DNA from: Roseiarcus sp963737365
GTDB lineage: Bacteria > Pseudomonadota > Alphaproteobacteria > Rhizobiales > Beijerinckiaceae
Assembly: GCA_963737365.1 (NCBI GenBank)
Contig: CAVTSD010000007.1
Location: 1,054,001-1,118,000, forward strand
Direction of reading: 5' to 3'
Length of the DNA stretch: 64,000 bases
Under the pieces are notes generated by a model, which saw only the letters and a program-made list of their open reading frames with translations, did not search any database and was not told where the DNA came from. Shown here piece after piece: positions 43,747-52,604 of this stretch. The first letter of the stretch is position 1. Each line of letters begins with the position of its first letter. A program made the translations under genes and the position numbers.

Positions 43747-44751
43747 TCACGCGTAAAGCGCCGGCTTGTCGCGCAAGTGGATCGGCTCGCGCCCTCCGCT
43801 CTCGAGCGCTCTTACGCCAGCGAGCGTGGCGGCGGTCGCGACATAGCCATCCCATGCGCTCGGACCGGCGGCGCCGCCTTTGGCCGCCGCACTGATCCAG
43901 GCGCGAAATTCGGCGTCGAAGGCTGGATCGAAACGTTCCGGCCAGTCGGCGAACACGCGACCTGAAAAAGCCCCGTTCACCTTGAGAACAACTTCGTTTT
44001 GTTCGGCGAGGCTGACCGTGCCGGTTTCGCCGACCACCTCGCCGCGAATATCGTAGCCATAGGCGATATGGACGGAGGTCTCGATCGTCACCAGCGCGCC
44101 TGAGCGCATGTCCATAAGCGTGAACAGCGGGTCGGCGACCCCGCCCGCGCGGCTGTTCCCGCGCGGCGCTTTCACCGCGATCGCGACGGGCTCGTCATCC
44201 AGCACGAACCTCGCGATGTCGATGTCATGCACCGCCGTATCGGTAATCGCCATCGTCGCCTTGAAATGGCCAGGAGAGAAGGCGTTGCGATGGACGCTGT
44301 GAAACATCAGCGGCGCTCCGATCGCGCCTTTCTGGACCGTCTCCTTCATCGCACGATATTGCGCGTCGAAACGGCGCATGAAGCCGATTTGAACGAGCCG
44401 TCTGCCAAAAGCGGCTTCCGCATCGAGGATCGCCGAGCAATCGGCTTCCGTCGTCGCCATCGGCTTCTCGCAGAAGACCGGTTTGCCAGCCCGGATCGCC
44501 GAAATCACATATGCGGCGTGCGTATCTCCCCATGACGTGACGATGACCGCGTCGACGTCCTTCGCCGCGATGAGCTCTTCGCCGGTCAGATAGGCCTTCG
44601 CGCCCAGAACCGTCGCCGCTACCTCATTGGCGCGGGCGGCGTCAGAGTCGCTTACCGCCACGACGCGGGCGCCGGCGAGCGTCTCGGTCAGCCGGCGAAT
44701 GTGCTCCTGCCCGATCTTCCCAGTTCCGACGACGCCGACGTTCAGTGTCAT
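43747..44751 (-). CDS. Gfo/Idh/MocA-family oxidoreductase (inositol 2-dehydrogenase-like)
   Basis: 334 residues. The Rossmann nucleotide motif is VGVVGTGKIGQEHIRRL and the catalytic EKPMATT motif lies in KPVFCEKPMATTEADC. The C-terminal substrate domain has the GGVADPLFTLMDMRSGALV and AVHDIDIARFVL segments seen in inositol dehydrogenases (IolG), where D-x3-H contacts the sugar ring. NAD-dependent oxidation of myo-inositol or a related cyclitol is likely. It follows the gamma-glutamyltransferase gene by 29 bases on the same strand, an unusual pair. ATG at 44751. Confidence 0.82.
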   Translation of the reverse strand: MTLNVGVVGTGKIGQEHIRRLTETLAGARVVAVSDSDAARANEVAATVLGAKAYLTGEELIAAKDVDAVIVTSWGDTHAAYVISAIRAGKPVFCEKPMATTEADCSAILDAEAAFGRRLVQIGFMRRFDAQYRAMKETVQKGAIGAPLMFHSVHRNAFSPGHFKATMAITDTAVHDIDIARFVLDDEPVAIAVKAPRGNSRAGGVADPLFTLMDMRSGALVTIETSVHIAYGYDIRGEVVGETGTVSLAEQNEVVLKVNGAFSGRVFADWPERFDPAFDAEFRAWISAAAKGGAAGPSAWDGYVATAATLAGVRALESGGREPIHLRDKPALYA

Positions 44752-44780
44752 GAAGGTGCTTCCTCGCGTGCGTTACGCGC

Positions 44781-46535
44781 TCAATAGCCGACCGCGAGCG
44801 TCCCCCTTTGGCGCAAATCCGAGGCGCCCTCAAGCTCGCCATCCGGGGTCCGCACGATGGTGTTGGCCGAGCCCATGGCGTCGCGCAGGACGACCTTATG
44901 TCCCATCGATACGAGCAGGCGAATGGTGTCGGGCGACATGCCGCGTTCGATGCGCAATTCGTCCGGCCAGAGTTGGTCATGCGCGCGCGGCGCATTCTCG
45001 GCTTCGGCCACGTTGAGGCCGTGATCGACCACATTGAGGATGATCTGCAACACGGTCGAGATGATGGTGGAGCCACCCGGGCTGCCGGTCGCCATCAGAA
45101 GCTTACCGTCCTTGAATACAAGCGTCGGACTCATGGATGAAAGCGGCCGCTTCGCGGGTCCTGGCGCGTTGGCGTCGCCGCCCATGAGACCGTAGGCGTT
45201 AACGGCGCCGGGCTTGGCGGCGAAATCGTCGAGTTCGTTGTTGAGCAACACCCCGGTGCCGTCGGCGACCAAGCCGGACCCATAGGGGAGATTGAGCGTG
45301 TAGGTGTTCGCGACGGCGTCGCCGTCCTCATCGACAATCGAGAAATGCGTCGTCTGGTCGCTCTCGTAGCGCTGGGGCTCGCCCGGGCGGATGTCGGAAG
45401 CGGGACGGGCGCGGTCGATCGCAATCAGCGACCGCAAATGCTCCGCGTATGCCTTGGAGGTGAGGCCGGCGAGCGGGATCTTGATGAAATCGGGATCGCC
45501 GAGCCAAGCCGCCCGATCGGCATAGGCAAGCTTTTCGGCTTCCGCCATTTCGTGCAAGGAAGCTGCCGAGTTGAGACCCTGCGAGGCCAGCGGAAAGCCT
45601 TCGAGAATGTTCAGGATCTCGATGATGTGCGCCCCGCCTGACGAGGGCGGCGGCATCGAGACGACCGCATAGCCGCGATAGCTCCCCGTCACCGGCTCGC
45701 GCTCGACGGCGCGATAATTGGCGAGGTCGTCGATGGTCATTCGGCCGCCCGCCGCACTGACCGCCGCAACGATCTTTTGCCCCACCGGACCGGTGTAGAA
45801 CCCTTGAGCGCCGTTGGCGGCGATCGCCTCGAGCGTTGCGGCGAGATCGTCGAGCGCGATGTGATCGCCGGTGTGCGGCACGCTGCCGTCGGGGCGCAGA
45901 TAAATACGCGTCGATGAAGGGTGACTGGCGAGCGCTTTCGCGGCCAATGGCAACGAATCGGCGACGTCGTCGCCGACAGTGAGGCCTTGCCGCGCGAGCG
46001 CGATCGCGGGCGCGATCAGATCGGCGAAGGTGAATTTTCCAGAGCCGTATTTGCGCCAGGCGAGTTCGAGACCGGCGACGGTCCCAGGCGTTCCGATCGC
46101 TAAGCCGGAATAGCGCGACTTGAACGGATCGGCCTCCCCGTTGGCGTCCAGGAACATGTCCTTGCTCGCCGCCGCGGGCGCGGTTTCACGGTAGTCGATG
46201 GCGATCGTTCGCTTGAGATCGGCGCGATAGATCAGCATGACCCCGCCGCCACCAAGGTTGCCCGCGCGCGGAAGCGTTACGGCGAGCGCGAAGCCGACCG
46301 CGACCGCCGCATCGACGGCATTGCCTCCCCGCTTCAAGATGTCCAACCCGACGCGCGAGGCCGCCGCTTCCTGGCTGACAATCATGCCATGTCTGGCGAC
46401 GACCGGACGCGCCGTCGCCAGCGGCGAGATGAGAGGCGCCTGATCGGCGATTACCGGGGCGGGAATGAGACAGAGACAAGCAAGGGCAGCGATCTGGAAC
46501 GGTCTCAAACAGAGAATCCTCGAAACGGCGCTCAC
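44781..46535 (-). CDS. ggt: Gamma-glutamyltransferase (periplasmic)
   Basis: 584 residues from GTG 46535 with a signal peptide (ALACLCLIPAPVIADQ). Autoprocessing and catalytic Thr lie in DQTTHFSIVDEDGDAVANTY, followed by TLNLPYGSGLV, and the glutamyl-binding GGxx loop is seen in SPTLVFKDGKLLMATGSPGG. The first domain carries HGMIVSQEAAASRVGLDILK with GNAVDAAVAVGFAL. The enzyme cleaves gamma-glutamyl amide bonds, chiefly glutathione, in the periplasm. It is the first gene of a two-gene set with the dehydrogenase. Confidence 0.95.
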   Translation of the reverse strand: MSAVSRILCLRPFQIAALACLCLIPAPVIADQAPLISPLATARPVVARHGMIVSQEAAASRVGLDILKRGGNAVDAAVAVGFALAVTLPRAGNLGGGGVMLIYRADLKRTIAIDYRETAPAAASKDMFLDANGEADPFKSRYSGLAIGTPGTVAGLELAWRKYGSGKFTFADLIAPAIALARQGLTVGDDVADSLPLAAKALASHPSSTRIYLRPDGSVPHTGDHIALDDLAATLEAIAANGAQGFYTGPVGQKIVAAVSAAGGRMTIDDLANYRAVEREPVTGSYRGYAVVSMPPPSSGGAHIIEILNILEGFPLASQGLNSAASLHEMAEAEKLAYADRAAWLGDPDFIKIPLAGLTSKAYAEHLRSLIAIDRARPASDIRPGEPQRYESDQTTHFSIVDEDGDAVANTYTLNLPYGSGLVADGTGVLLNNELDDFAAKPGAVNAYGLMGGDANAPGPAKRPLSSMSPTLVFKDGKLLMATGSPGGSTIISTVLQIILNVVDHGLNVAEAENAPRAHDQLWPDELRIERGMSPDTIRLLVSMGHKVVLRDAMGSANTIVRTPDGELEGASDLRQRGTLAVGY

Positions 46536-46599
46536 GCGATCATAGGGACCGAGGCCGGCGGACGTCGATTCCGATCTGCTGGCAGCGTCCGGGCAGCGT

Positions 46600-47139
46600 C
46601 TATCCGATTGTCATGACAGCCCCTCGCGAGAGGCGGGGAGCCAGTTTCCTCATGTCGGCCGCGGAGATCGCGACACAGCCGGCGGTCGGCGTCAGGTTAG
46701 GACGGGCGAGATGGAAGAAGATTGCACTGCCCCGCCCCTTCGCCCGGCGAGAGAAATTCTGGTCGAGCACGAAGGCTAGGTCGTAGAGGTGATCCTCGCG
46801 CCACATCCGGTCCGTGCAGTCACGCGCCGGCAGGCGCACGGGTCGATTGTAGCGCGGGCTCGACTGGTCCTCGCACCAGCCCTGGTCGCGACGCAGCGGC
46901 ATGAGCGGCGCTCCCGCCGCTCTCAGCCAAATCCGGTCGGGCCGATAATAACCCCATAACAGCCGGAACCGCCCGGCTGGGGTGCCTTTGTCGCCCTCGC
47001 GTTTGATGCGCACGACGCCTGCCGGGCCCAAGGCGCAGGGAATGCGGAACGGACCGGCGGTCAGCCAGCCGCGCGCCCTATTCCCCGCGATCGGGCGGAC
47101 ACGCAATCGTGAAAGACGTAAGGATGAGTGCATTGCCAT
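46600..47139 (-). CDS. YkuD-family L,D-transpeptidase-like protein
   Basis: 179 residues without an obvious signal peptide. The C-terminal block SAIFFHLARPNLTPTAGCVA has the YkuD His and the TxGC nucleophile with Cys, but with Thr-Ala-Gly-Cys in place of SHGC, as in the short COG3786 group. The N-terminal part (TPAGRFRLLWGYYRPDRIW) is also typical. L,D-transpeptidases cross-link peptidoglycan at the third residue; this group's real substrate is less clear. It is 63 bases downstream of the molybdenum enzyme operon and transcribed the same way. Confidence 0.83.
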   Translation of the reverse strand: MAMHSSLRLSRLRVRPIAGNRARGWLTAGPFRIPCALGPAGVVRIKREGDKGTPAGRFRLLWGYYRPDRIWLRAAGAPLMPLRRDQGWCEDQSSPRYNRPVRLPARDCTDRMWREDHLYDLAFVLDQNFSRRAKGRGSAIFFHLARPNLTPTAGCVAISAADMRKLAPRLSRGAVMTIG

Positions 47140-47202
47140 TGGATGGCCGGCGGCGAGAGCGCAAGCGCTATCACTCCGCCAGCCGCTTCGCCATGCAAGA
47201 TT

Positions 47203-49422
47203 TCAGACCCCGGTGACGAGGCTGTCAATTCGCAGAGGCAAATCGCGCAAGCGCTGGCCAGTCGCATGATAGATCGCGTTGGCGAGCGCCGCTGATGTCC
47301 CGACGATGCCAATCTCGCCGATGCCCTTCACGCCGAGAGGATTGACCAACTGGTCCTCCTCCGGGACCATGATCACATGAACCTCGCCGATATCGGCGTT
47401 CACAGGGATCAGATAGTCGGCCAGGTTGGTGTTGACATAACGCGACGCGCGCCGGTCGATCTCCGTCTGCTCGTGAAGGGCCGAGCCGATGCCCCAGATC
47501 ATGCCGCCCATGTACTGGCTATGAGCGGTGCGCGGGTTCACAATCCGGCCCGAGGCGAAGGCCCCGACCATTCTGGGTACGCGAATTTCGCGGGTTCGCG
47601 CGTGGATGCGCACTTCGACGAACTGTGCGCCGAACGCAAATTCGATGCGATCCTTCAACCGCGCGCCGCCCATAGGCATCGCCGCGCCTCTATACAGAGC
47701 CTGTATACCGTCTTTGGCCACCCCATATGGCACCGATTCCGCATAGTCCTCAAGCGCGCCCATGCCTCTTTCTTTCATGGCCGCGGCAATGTCGGACGCC
47801 GGCTTGCCATCTTGCCCCAGACGCATGCGGAGGGAGTCGCAAGCTTGGGCGACCACCGTGCAAACGCTCGCGGTCGAGATCGACCCGCCGGCCACCGGGG
47901 CGGGCGGTAGATCGGTGTCGCCAAGGGCGACCGAGATCTTCTCGACTGGAATGCCAAGCCGCTCGGAAGCCGTCTGCGCTACAACAGTATAGAGACCATT
48001 GCCGATTTCATGACCGGCGGTCTCAACGAGTGCGTGGCCGTCCGCCAAGACACGGACCCGGGCCGCCGCCGCCGCCATCTGGGTCGGATAAGCGGAAGTG
48101 GCGCACCCCCAGCCAACCAGCCAGTCGCCGTCTCGCGTCGACCCCGGCGTTGGATTGCGCGCCTTCCAGCCAAAAGCCTCTGCGGCTTGATCAAAACAGG
48201 GCATCAGCGCGCGGCTGGTGTAAGGCAAACCTTTGATCGGCTCTGTCTTCGTATCGTTGACGCGGCGCAGCTCGATCGGATCCATCTTGAGCGCAACCGC
48301 AAGTTCGTCCATCGCGCTCTCGAGAGCGAAGAAATACGGCGTCTCTGCCGGCGCCCGCATAAATCCGGGCGTCGAACGATCGGCGCGTACGATCGTCACA
48401 TTGCTGGTGATGTTGGGACAGGCGTACATCCGCGTCGAAGCGTCGGTGCCGGCGACCGCATAGGGATCGGCTCGCGACGTCACCTCGAACCCTTCGTGAT
48501 TGAGCGCCTGCAGCTTTCCGTCGCGCGTGGCTGCAAGCTGGACGCGGTGGCGGGTCTCGGCCCGGAACGTCGCGATCGTGAACCCCTGCCTGCGCGTCGG
48601 CACAAGCTTGACCGGTCGGCCCAGTCTGCGGGCGGCTATCGCGATCATCGCGGTCCGCTGAGTCAGCGCGCCCTTGGAGCCGAAGGCGCCGCCGACATAG
48701 CGGCTGATAACCCTGATCTGACTGGGCTCGATGCCAAGCTGGGCTGCAAGTCCGTTTTTGATCCCATAAACATTCTGGCTCGGCTCATGGACGGTCAATT
48801 GTGCGCCATTCCAGACGCACTGGGTCGCGAACAGCTCAATCGGGTTGTGATGCTGAGTCGGGGTCGAATAGCTGACGTCGACCTTGACGGGAGCAGTTTC
48901 ATACGCCGCGGCGAAGTTCCCGACCTTGGGATCGTCGTGTTTCTTGTTCTCCTGAGCCAGCTCCTGTTCGACCGCCCCCTTCGAATCGAAGGTCGCGGCC
49001 GATGGCAGGTCTTCGTATTCGACGACAATGCGGTCAGCCGCGTCCTGGGCGACTTCCAGCGTCTCGGCGAGCACCACGGCGATCGTTTGGCCCGCATAAG
49101 CGATCTCGGGAGAGCCGAGCGGAACTACAGAGTTCGAAGCGGGACCGCCTTCGGTGAAGTATTTGACCTTGCGGATGTCATCGCCAATCGTTTGATGGGT
49201 CAGAATGTCAAGCACGCCAGGCAGAGCGCGTGCGGCGTTCAGACCGAAGGATTTGATGCGCCCCTTCGCGATGCGGCTCGAGAGCAAATAGGCGTACGCC
49301 ACATCGGGAAGCGCCATGTCCGCTGGATAAAGCGCCTTGCCGGTAACCTTGGCGCGGGCGTCATAGCGGGGAATGGGTTGGCCCATATTGCCGATGGGCG
49401 CGGGAGCAGCCGGATCGATCAT
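47203..49422 (-). CDS. Aldehyde dehydrogenase molybdenum-binding subunit (PaoC-like, xanthine dehydrogenase family)
   Basis: 739 residues. Two xanthine-oxidase-type domains: the N-terminal one starts MGQPIPRYDARAKVTGKALY, and the molybdenum domain carries RYVGGAFGSKG (Mo-pterin loop) and the catalytic Glu in GVKGIGEIGIVGTSAALANA. With the FAD and 2Fe-2S subunits just upstream it forms a PaoABC-type heterotrimer, which oxidises aldehydes in the periplasm. The Tat signal is on the small subunit. No PaoD/XdhC chaperone gene is in the cluster. It starts two bases after the stop of the FAD subunit. Confidence 0.92.
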   Translation of the reverse strand: MIDPAAPAPIGNMGQPIPRYDARAKVTGKALYPADMALPDVAYAYLLSSRIAKGRIKSFGLNAARALPGVLDILTHQTIGDDIRKVKYFTEGGPASNSVVPLGSPEIAYAGQTIAVVLAETLEVAQDAADRIVVEYEDLPSAATFDSKGAVEQELAQENKKHDDPKVGNFAAAYETAPVKVDVSYSTPTQHHNPIELFATQCVWNGAQLTVHEPSQNVYGIKNGLAAQLGIEPSQIRVISRYVGGAFGSKGALTQRTAMIAIAARRLGRPVKLVPTRRQGFTIATFRAETRHRVQLAATRDGKLQALNHEGFEVTSRADPYAVAGTDASTRMYACPNITSNVTIVRADRSTPGFMRAPAETPYFFALESAMDELAVALKMDPIELRRVNDTKTEPIKGLPYTSRALMPCFDQAAEAFGWKARNPTPGSTRDGDWLVGWGCATSAYPTQMAAAAARVRVLADGHALVETAGHEIGNGLYTVVAQTASERLGIPVEKISVALGDTDLPPAPVAGGSISTASVCTVVAQACDSLRMRLGQDGKPASDIAAAMKERGMGALEDYAESVPYGVAKDGIQALYRGAAMPMGGARLKDRIEFAFGAQFVEVRIHARTREIRVPRMVGAFASGRIVNPRTAHSQYMGGMIWGIGSALHEQTEIDRRASRYVNTNLADYLIPVNADIGEVHVIMVPEEDQLVNPLGVKGIGEIGIVGTSAALANAIYHATGQRLRDLPLRIDSLVTGV

Positions 49423-49424
49423 GT

Positions 49425-50447
49425 TCAGCCCTCCAGTGTGGCGGCTTGCAGCAGCGCGCGAACCAATGTGGATTGGCCGAGCGCGACCTTGAAGGCATTG
49501 TGGACTCGCGGTCGGGCTTCAGCGAAAGCAGCTCGAGCGGCGTCTTGGGCTACAGTTTCGGTCAGAATTTTCCCCGCGAGCGCATCTTCCGCCGCCCGCG
49601 ATCGCCAGGGAATCGTCGCCACGCCGCCAAGAGCGATGCGCGCCTCGCGGACCTTTGAGCCATCCATGTCGATCGCCACCGCGGCGGAAGCAAGAGCAAA
49701 CTCATAAGACTGCCGATCGCGGATCTTGAGGTATAGCGAGCGGCGTGTCCAAGGGCCCGCCGGGATGTCAAATTCAGTGATCAAATCGCCCGGCGCAAGA
49801 AGGGTTTCCACGTTTGGCGTTGCGCCCGGCAAACGATGCAGGGCAGCGAAGGGAATTGTCCTGACGCCAGTGGGCCCTGTGACGTTGACCTTCGCGTCAA
49901 GCGCAATGAGGCTCTGCGCAAAATCGCCGGGATAGGTCGCAATGCAGTCGGCGCTACCGCCGAGAATTGCATGCTGTCGGTTGACGCCGTCCATTGCGGC
50001 GCAACCCGAACCGGGATCGCGCTTGTTGCACGCGGTCCAATCCATATCGCGAAAATATAGACATCTGGTTCGCTGCAGCACATTGCCGCCAAGCGTCGCC
50101 ATGTTGCGAAGCTGCGCGCTGGCCGCAAGCTGCAAGCTCTGGGCAATGACAGGATAGGATTTGATGATTTCCGGATGGTCGGCGGCCGCCGCCATCTTGA
50201 CCATGGCGCCAAGCCGCAAACCGTCGGGCGACACGGAGATTGCGTCATGGGCAGGAGTGAGCGCTCCCAGGTCCACAACCTTGGCCGGCCGCATGACATC
50301 GAGCTTCATAAGGTCGATGAGCGTCGTGCCCCCGGCCAGATATTCGACTGGCGGGCGGCCCTGAACCGCGGGAACCGCCGCGAGCGCCGAAGCGGCGCGG
50401 ATGGCGGCGGTTTCGCTCAAAGCACGATCATAGGCAAATGGACGCAT
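49425..50447 (-). CDS. Aldehyde dehydrogenase FAD-binding subunit (PaoB-like)
   Basis: 340 residues from ATG 50447 (MRPFAYDRALSETAAI). FAD motifs are YLAGGTTLIDLMKLDVMRP and MATLGGNVLQRTRC. A cysteine cluster (RTRCLYFRDMDWTACNKRDP then SGCAAM and SADCIA) matches the extra [4Fe-4S] site known in E. coli PaoB, which ordinary xanthine dehydrogenases lack. The subunit passes electrons from the molybdenum centre and 2Fe-2S clusters to the acceptor. It begins four bases after the 2Fe-2S gene. A start at 50495 would overlap that gene. Confidence 0.92.
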   Translation of the reverse strand: MRPFAYDRALSETAAIRAASALAAVPAVQGRPPVEYLAGGTTLIDLMKLDVMRPAKVVDLGALTPAHDAISVSPDGLRLGAMVKMAAAADHPEIIKSYPVIAQSLQLAASAQLRNMATLGGNVLQRTRCLYFRDMDWTACNKRDPGSGCAAMDGVNRQHAILGGSADCIATYPGDFAQSLIALDAKVNVTGPTGVRTIPFAALHRLPGATPNVETLLAPGDLITEFDIPAGPWTRRSLYLKIRDRQSYEFALASAAVAIDMDGSKVREARIALGGVATIPWRSRAAEDALAGKILTETVAQDAARAAFAEARPRVHNAFKVALGQSTLVRALLQAATLEG

Positions 50448-50451
50448 CGCC

Positions 50452-51069
50452 TCAGCCCTCCATCTGCGTTTTGGCTTGGGCGACGGCGGAGACAATGTTC
50501 GGATAAGCCGCGCAACGGCAGAGATTGCCGCTCATATACTCGCGGATCGTATCGTCATCTCCCGCGTGGCGCTCCTTCACGCAACCGATCGCCGACATGA
50601 TCTGCCCCGGGGTGCAGTAGCCGCACTGGAACGCGTCGTTATCCACGAAGGCTTGCTGCATGGGATGCAGCGCTCCATCGGCACGCGCCAGCCCTTCGAT
50701 GGTGGTGACCTCGCGGCCCTGGGCGGCGATTGCGAGTGTAAGGCAGGAAAGGACCCGCACTCCGTCGATATGCACCGTACAGGCCCCGCACTGACCGTGA
50801 TCGCAGCCTTTTTTCGTTCCAGTAAGCCCGATATGCTCCCGTAACGCGTCAAGCAGAGTGGTCCGAACGTCGAGCCCCGGCCGGTACGGGTCGCCATTGA
50901 CAGAAAGAGGGACGAAAACCGGGCTGTCGCTGGGCGGAAGCGCAACCGGCTCAGCGAACGCCTCGTTCAGGCTAGCTCCTACGAATGGAATGGCCGCCGT
51001 AGAGACCGAAGCGCCCAGAAAACGACGTCGGTCGACAGAGTGGGGTTCATCACTACGTTTGTTCGGCAT
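50452..51069 (-). CDS. Aldehyde dehydrogenase 2Fe-2S subunit with Tat signal (PaoA-like)
   Basis: 205 residues from ATG 51069. The twin-arginine signal is DRRRFLGASVSTAAIPF. Two [2Fe-2S] clusters follow: plant-type GCDHGQCGACTVHIDG then SCLTL, and the second QCGYCTPGQIMSA with SGNLCRCAAYPNI. This subunit is first in the operon and carries the whole complex through the Tat pathway. Related E. coli PaoABC detoxifies aromatic aldehydes. It lies 178 bases from the end of a LysR gene on the same strand. Confidence 0.94.
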   Translation of the reverse strand: MPNKRSDEPHSVDRRRFLGASVSTAAIPFVGASLNEAFAEPVALPPSDSPVFVPLSVNGDPYRPGLDVRTTLLDALREHIGLTGTKKGCDHGQCGACTVHIDGVRVLSCLTLAIAAQGREVTTIEGLARADGALHPMQQAFVDNDAFQCGYCTPGQIMSAIGCVKERHAGDDDTIREYMSGNLCRCAAYPNIVSAVAQAKTQMEG

Positions 51070-51247
51070 GGGCGCCTCAACTGCTTGAAAAGATCCTCGA
51101 GCCCGCAAGGGCGCGCTCCCAGGCGCTCAGGCTAAATGTCGGTCTGTCCGAAGGCGTTCCCAAATGGTTGTGACGCCGACGTCACGAGCGCGTGAACCCG
51201 CCGTAATGTGACAAGGCGCGCTATTACACAGGATACAACGACGAAGC

Positions 51248-52141
51248 TTAAGGGCGGTAGCGCAGCGCATCCACCAGAAGGGTGAAGGCCGGCGATTGAT
51301 GGCGTCGGCTTGGATAATAAAGGTGATAGCCGGGGAAAGGCGGAGACCAGGATTCGAGCACCCGCTTCAGGCGTCCAGCCTCAAGGTCGGCCTGCACGTA
51401 ATCGTCGGGCAAATAGGCGATACCCAAGCCGTCAAGCGCCGCCTGCAGCGCAAGCGCGATTTCATTGACGATAAGCTGCCCTTCAAGCCGCACGTTGAGC
51501 GCCCGCCCGGCTCTCTCGAATTCCCACGCGTAGAGCCCGCCGCGCGTGGGAAAGCGCAGGTTGATGCAATTGTGCTGAGCCAGGTCGTGGGGCGTTCGCG
51601 GAGGTTTGCGTGCGGAGAGATAGGCGGGCGAAGCGACGGCGGCCATGCGCATGTCGGGACCGATGCGCACCGCGACCATATCTTGCGCAATCGTCTCGCC
51701 GAGGCGCACGCCTGCATCGAAACGCTCCGCGACGATGTCGATGAACCCCGAGTGCACGCTAAGCTCGACTTGGATATCAGGATAAATGGGTAACAGCCTG
51801 GCGAGCGCGGGCCAGACGATGGCCTGAGCCGCGTGGATGCCTGTCGTGATGCGGATCGAGCCTGCCGGGTTGTCGCGCAACTCACTGAGCGCGGCGATCT
51901 CCGCTTCGATCCCGTCGAAATGCGGGCCGATCGCGCCAAGCAACCGGTCTCCCACCTCCGAGGGAACAACACTTCGCGTTGTGCGTGTTAACAGGCGAAG
52001 CCCGAGCCGCTCTTCGAGCGCCCGGATCGTGTGACTCAGCGCGGAGGGCGAAACGCCGATCTGCGCGGCGGCGCGGGTAAAGCTCCGCTCCTCGGCCACG
52101 GCTCGGAAGGCCAGCAGGGAACTGATGTTTCGCCGAGGCAT
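51248..52141 (-). CDS. LysR-family transcriptional regulator
   Basis: 297 residues. N-terminal winged helix (LAFRAVAEERSFTRAAAQIG, then VSPSALSHTIRALEERLGLR) followed by a LysR substrate domain with alternating strands (GSIRITTGIHAAQAIVWPAL, DIVAERFDAGVRLGETIAQD). It is divergent from the carboxymuconolactone decarboxylase/aldo-keto reductase pair across 97 bases, which hold a palindromic T-N11-A box. It is therefore the likely regulator of that pair, and perhaps of the paoABC-like operon behind it. The ligand is unknown. Confidence 0.93.
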   Translation of the reverse strand: MPRRNISSLLAFRAVAEERSFTRAAAQIGVSPSALSHTIRALEERLGLRLLTRTTRSVVPSEVGDRLLGAIGPHFDGIEAEIAALSELRDNPAGSIRITTGIHAAQAIVWPALARLLPIYPDIQVELSVHSGFIDIVAERFDAGVRLGETIAQDMVAVRIGPDMRMAAVASPAYLSARKPPRTPHDLAQHNCINLRFPTRGGLYAWEFERAGRALNVRLEGQLIVNEIALALQAALDGLGIAYLPDDYVQADLEAGRLKRVLESWSPPFPGYHLYYPSRRHQSPAFTLLVDALRYRP

Positions 52142-52168
52142 TGTTGAGGAAAATTCAAAGGTTCATGC

Positions 52169-52187
52169 TGATTAGCGACCCTAATCA
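52169..52187. promoter_or_regulatory. LysR-type operator (T-N11-A palindrome)
   Basis: TGATTAG and CTAATCA form perfect 7-bp arms around CGACC, including the TTAG-N5-CTAA pattern. It lies 28 bases from the LysR ATG and 52 bases from the carboxymuconolactone decarboxylase ATG. Confidence 0.75.
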
Positions 52188-52238
52188 CAAAGGCCGGCGA
52201 CGGCTAGATGCTAGCCGCCACGAAAAGGAATTGACGCC

Positions 52239-52604
52239 ATGGCGGATGTGAAGACCCCGATGCGCGCACCCTGGAGCGACATCGCGCCGCGCCTGACCGA
52301 GATCAGCGACACCGTCCTGTTCGACGATGTCTGGCGGCGGCCGGGGCTCAGCCCGCGCGATCGCAGCCTCATCACGGTCGCCAGTCTGATCGCCCTCTAT
52401 CGAAGCAATGAGCTCAAGTTCCATCTCGGGAAGGCGCTCGAGAACGGCGTGACCCGGGACGAGATCGTCGAGATGATCACGCACCTCGCCTTTTATTCTG
52501 GCTGGCCGACCGCCAGCACCGCCATCGGGATCGCCCGTGAGGTGTTCGCGGCGGCCCCAAGCGCAACCACACACTCGAAAGGAACATCGCATGCAAACGC
52601 GTGA
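52239..52604 (+). CDS. Carboxymuconolactone decarboxylase family protein
   Basis: 121 residues beginning MADVKTPMRAPWSDIAPRLT. The all-helical CMD fold is shown by PGLSPRDRSLITVASLIALY, ELKFHLGKALENGVTRDEIV and EMITHLAFYSGWPTASTAIG. No CxxC is present, so it is not an AhpD-type peroxidase. In many proteobacteria such a gene precedes an aldo-keto reductase under a LysR regulator, as it does here. The aldo-keto reductase start lies inside its last 14 bases. Confidence 0.92.
   Translation: MADVKTPMRAPWSDIAPRLTEISDTVLFDDVWRRPGLSPRDRSLITVASLIALYRSNELKFHLGKALENGVTRDEIVEMITHLAFYSGWPTASTAIGIAREVFAAAPSATTHSKGTSHANA

Noticed and set aside
48010..49707. Plus-strand 565-codon open frame
   Set aside because: Antisense to the Mo-binding subunit and the FAD subunit; Arg-rich without motifs.
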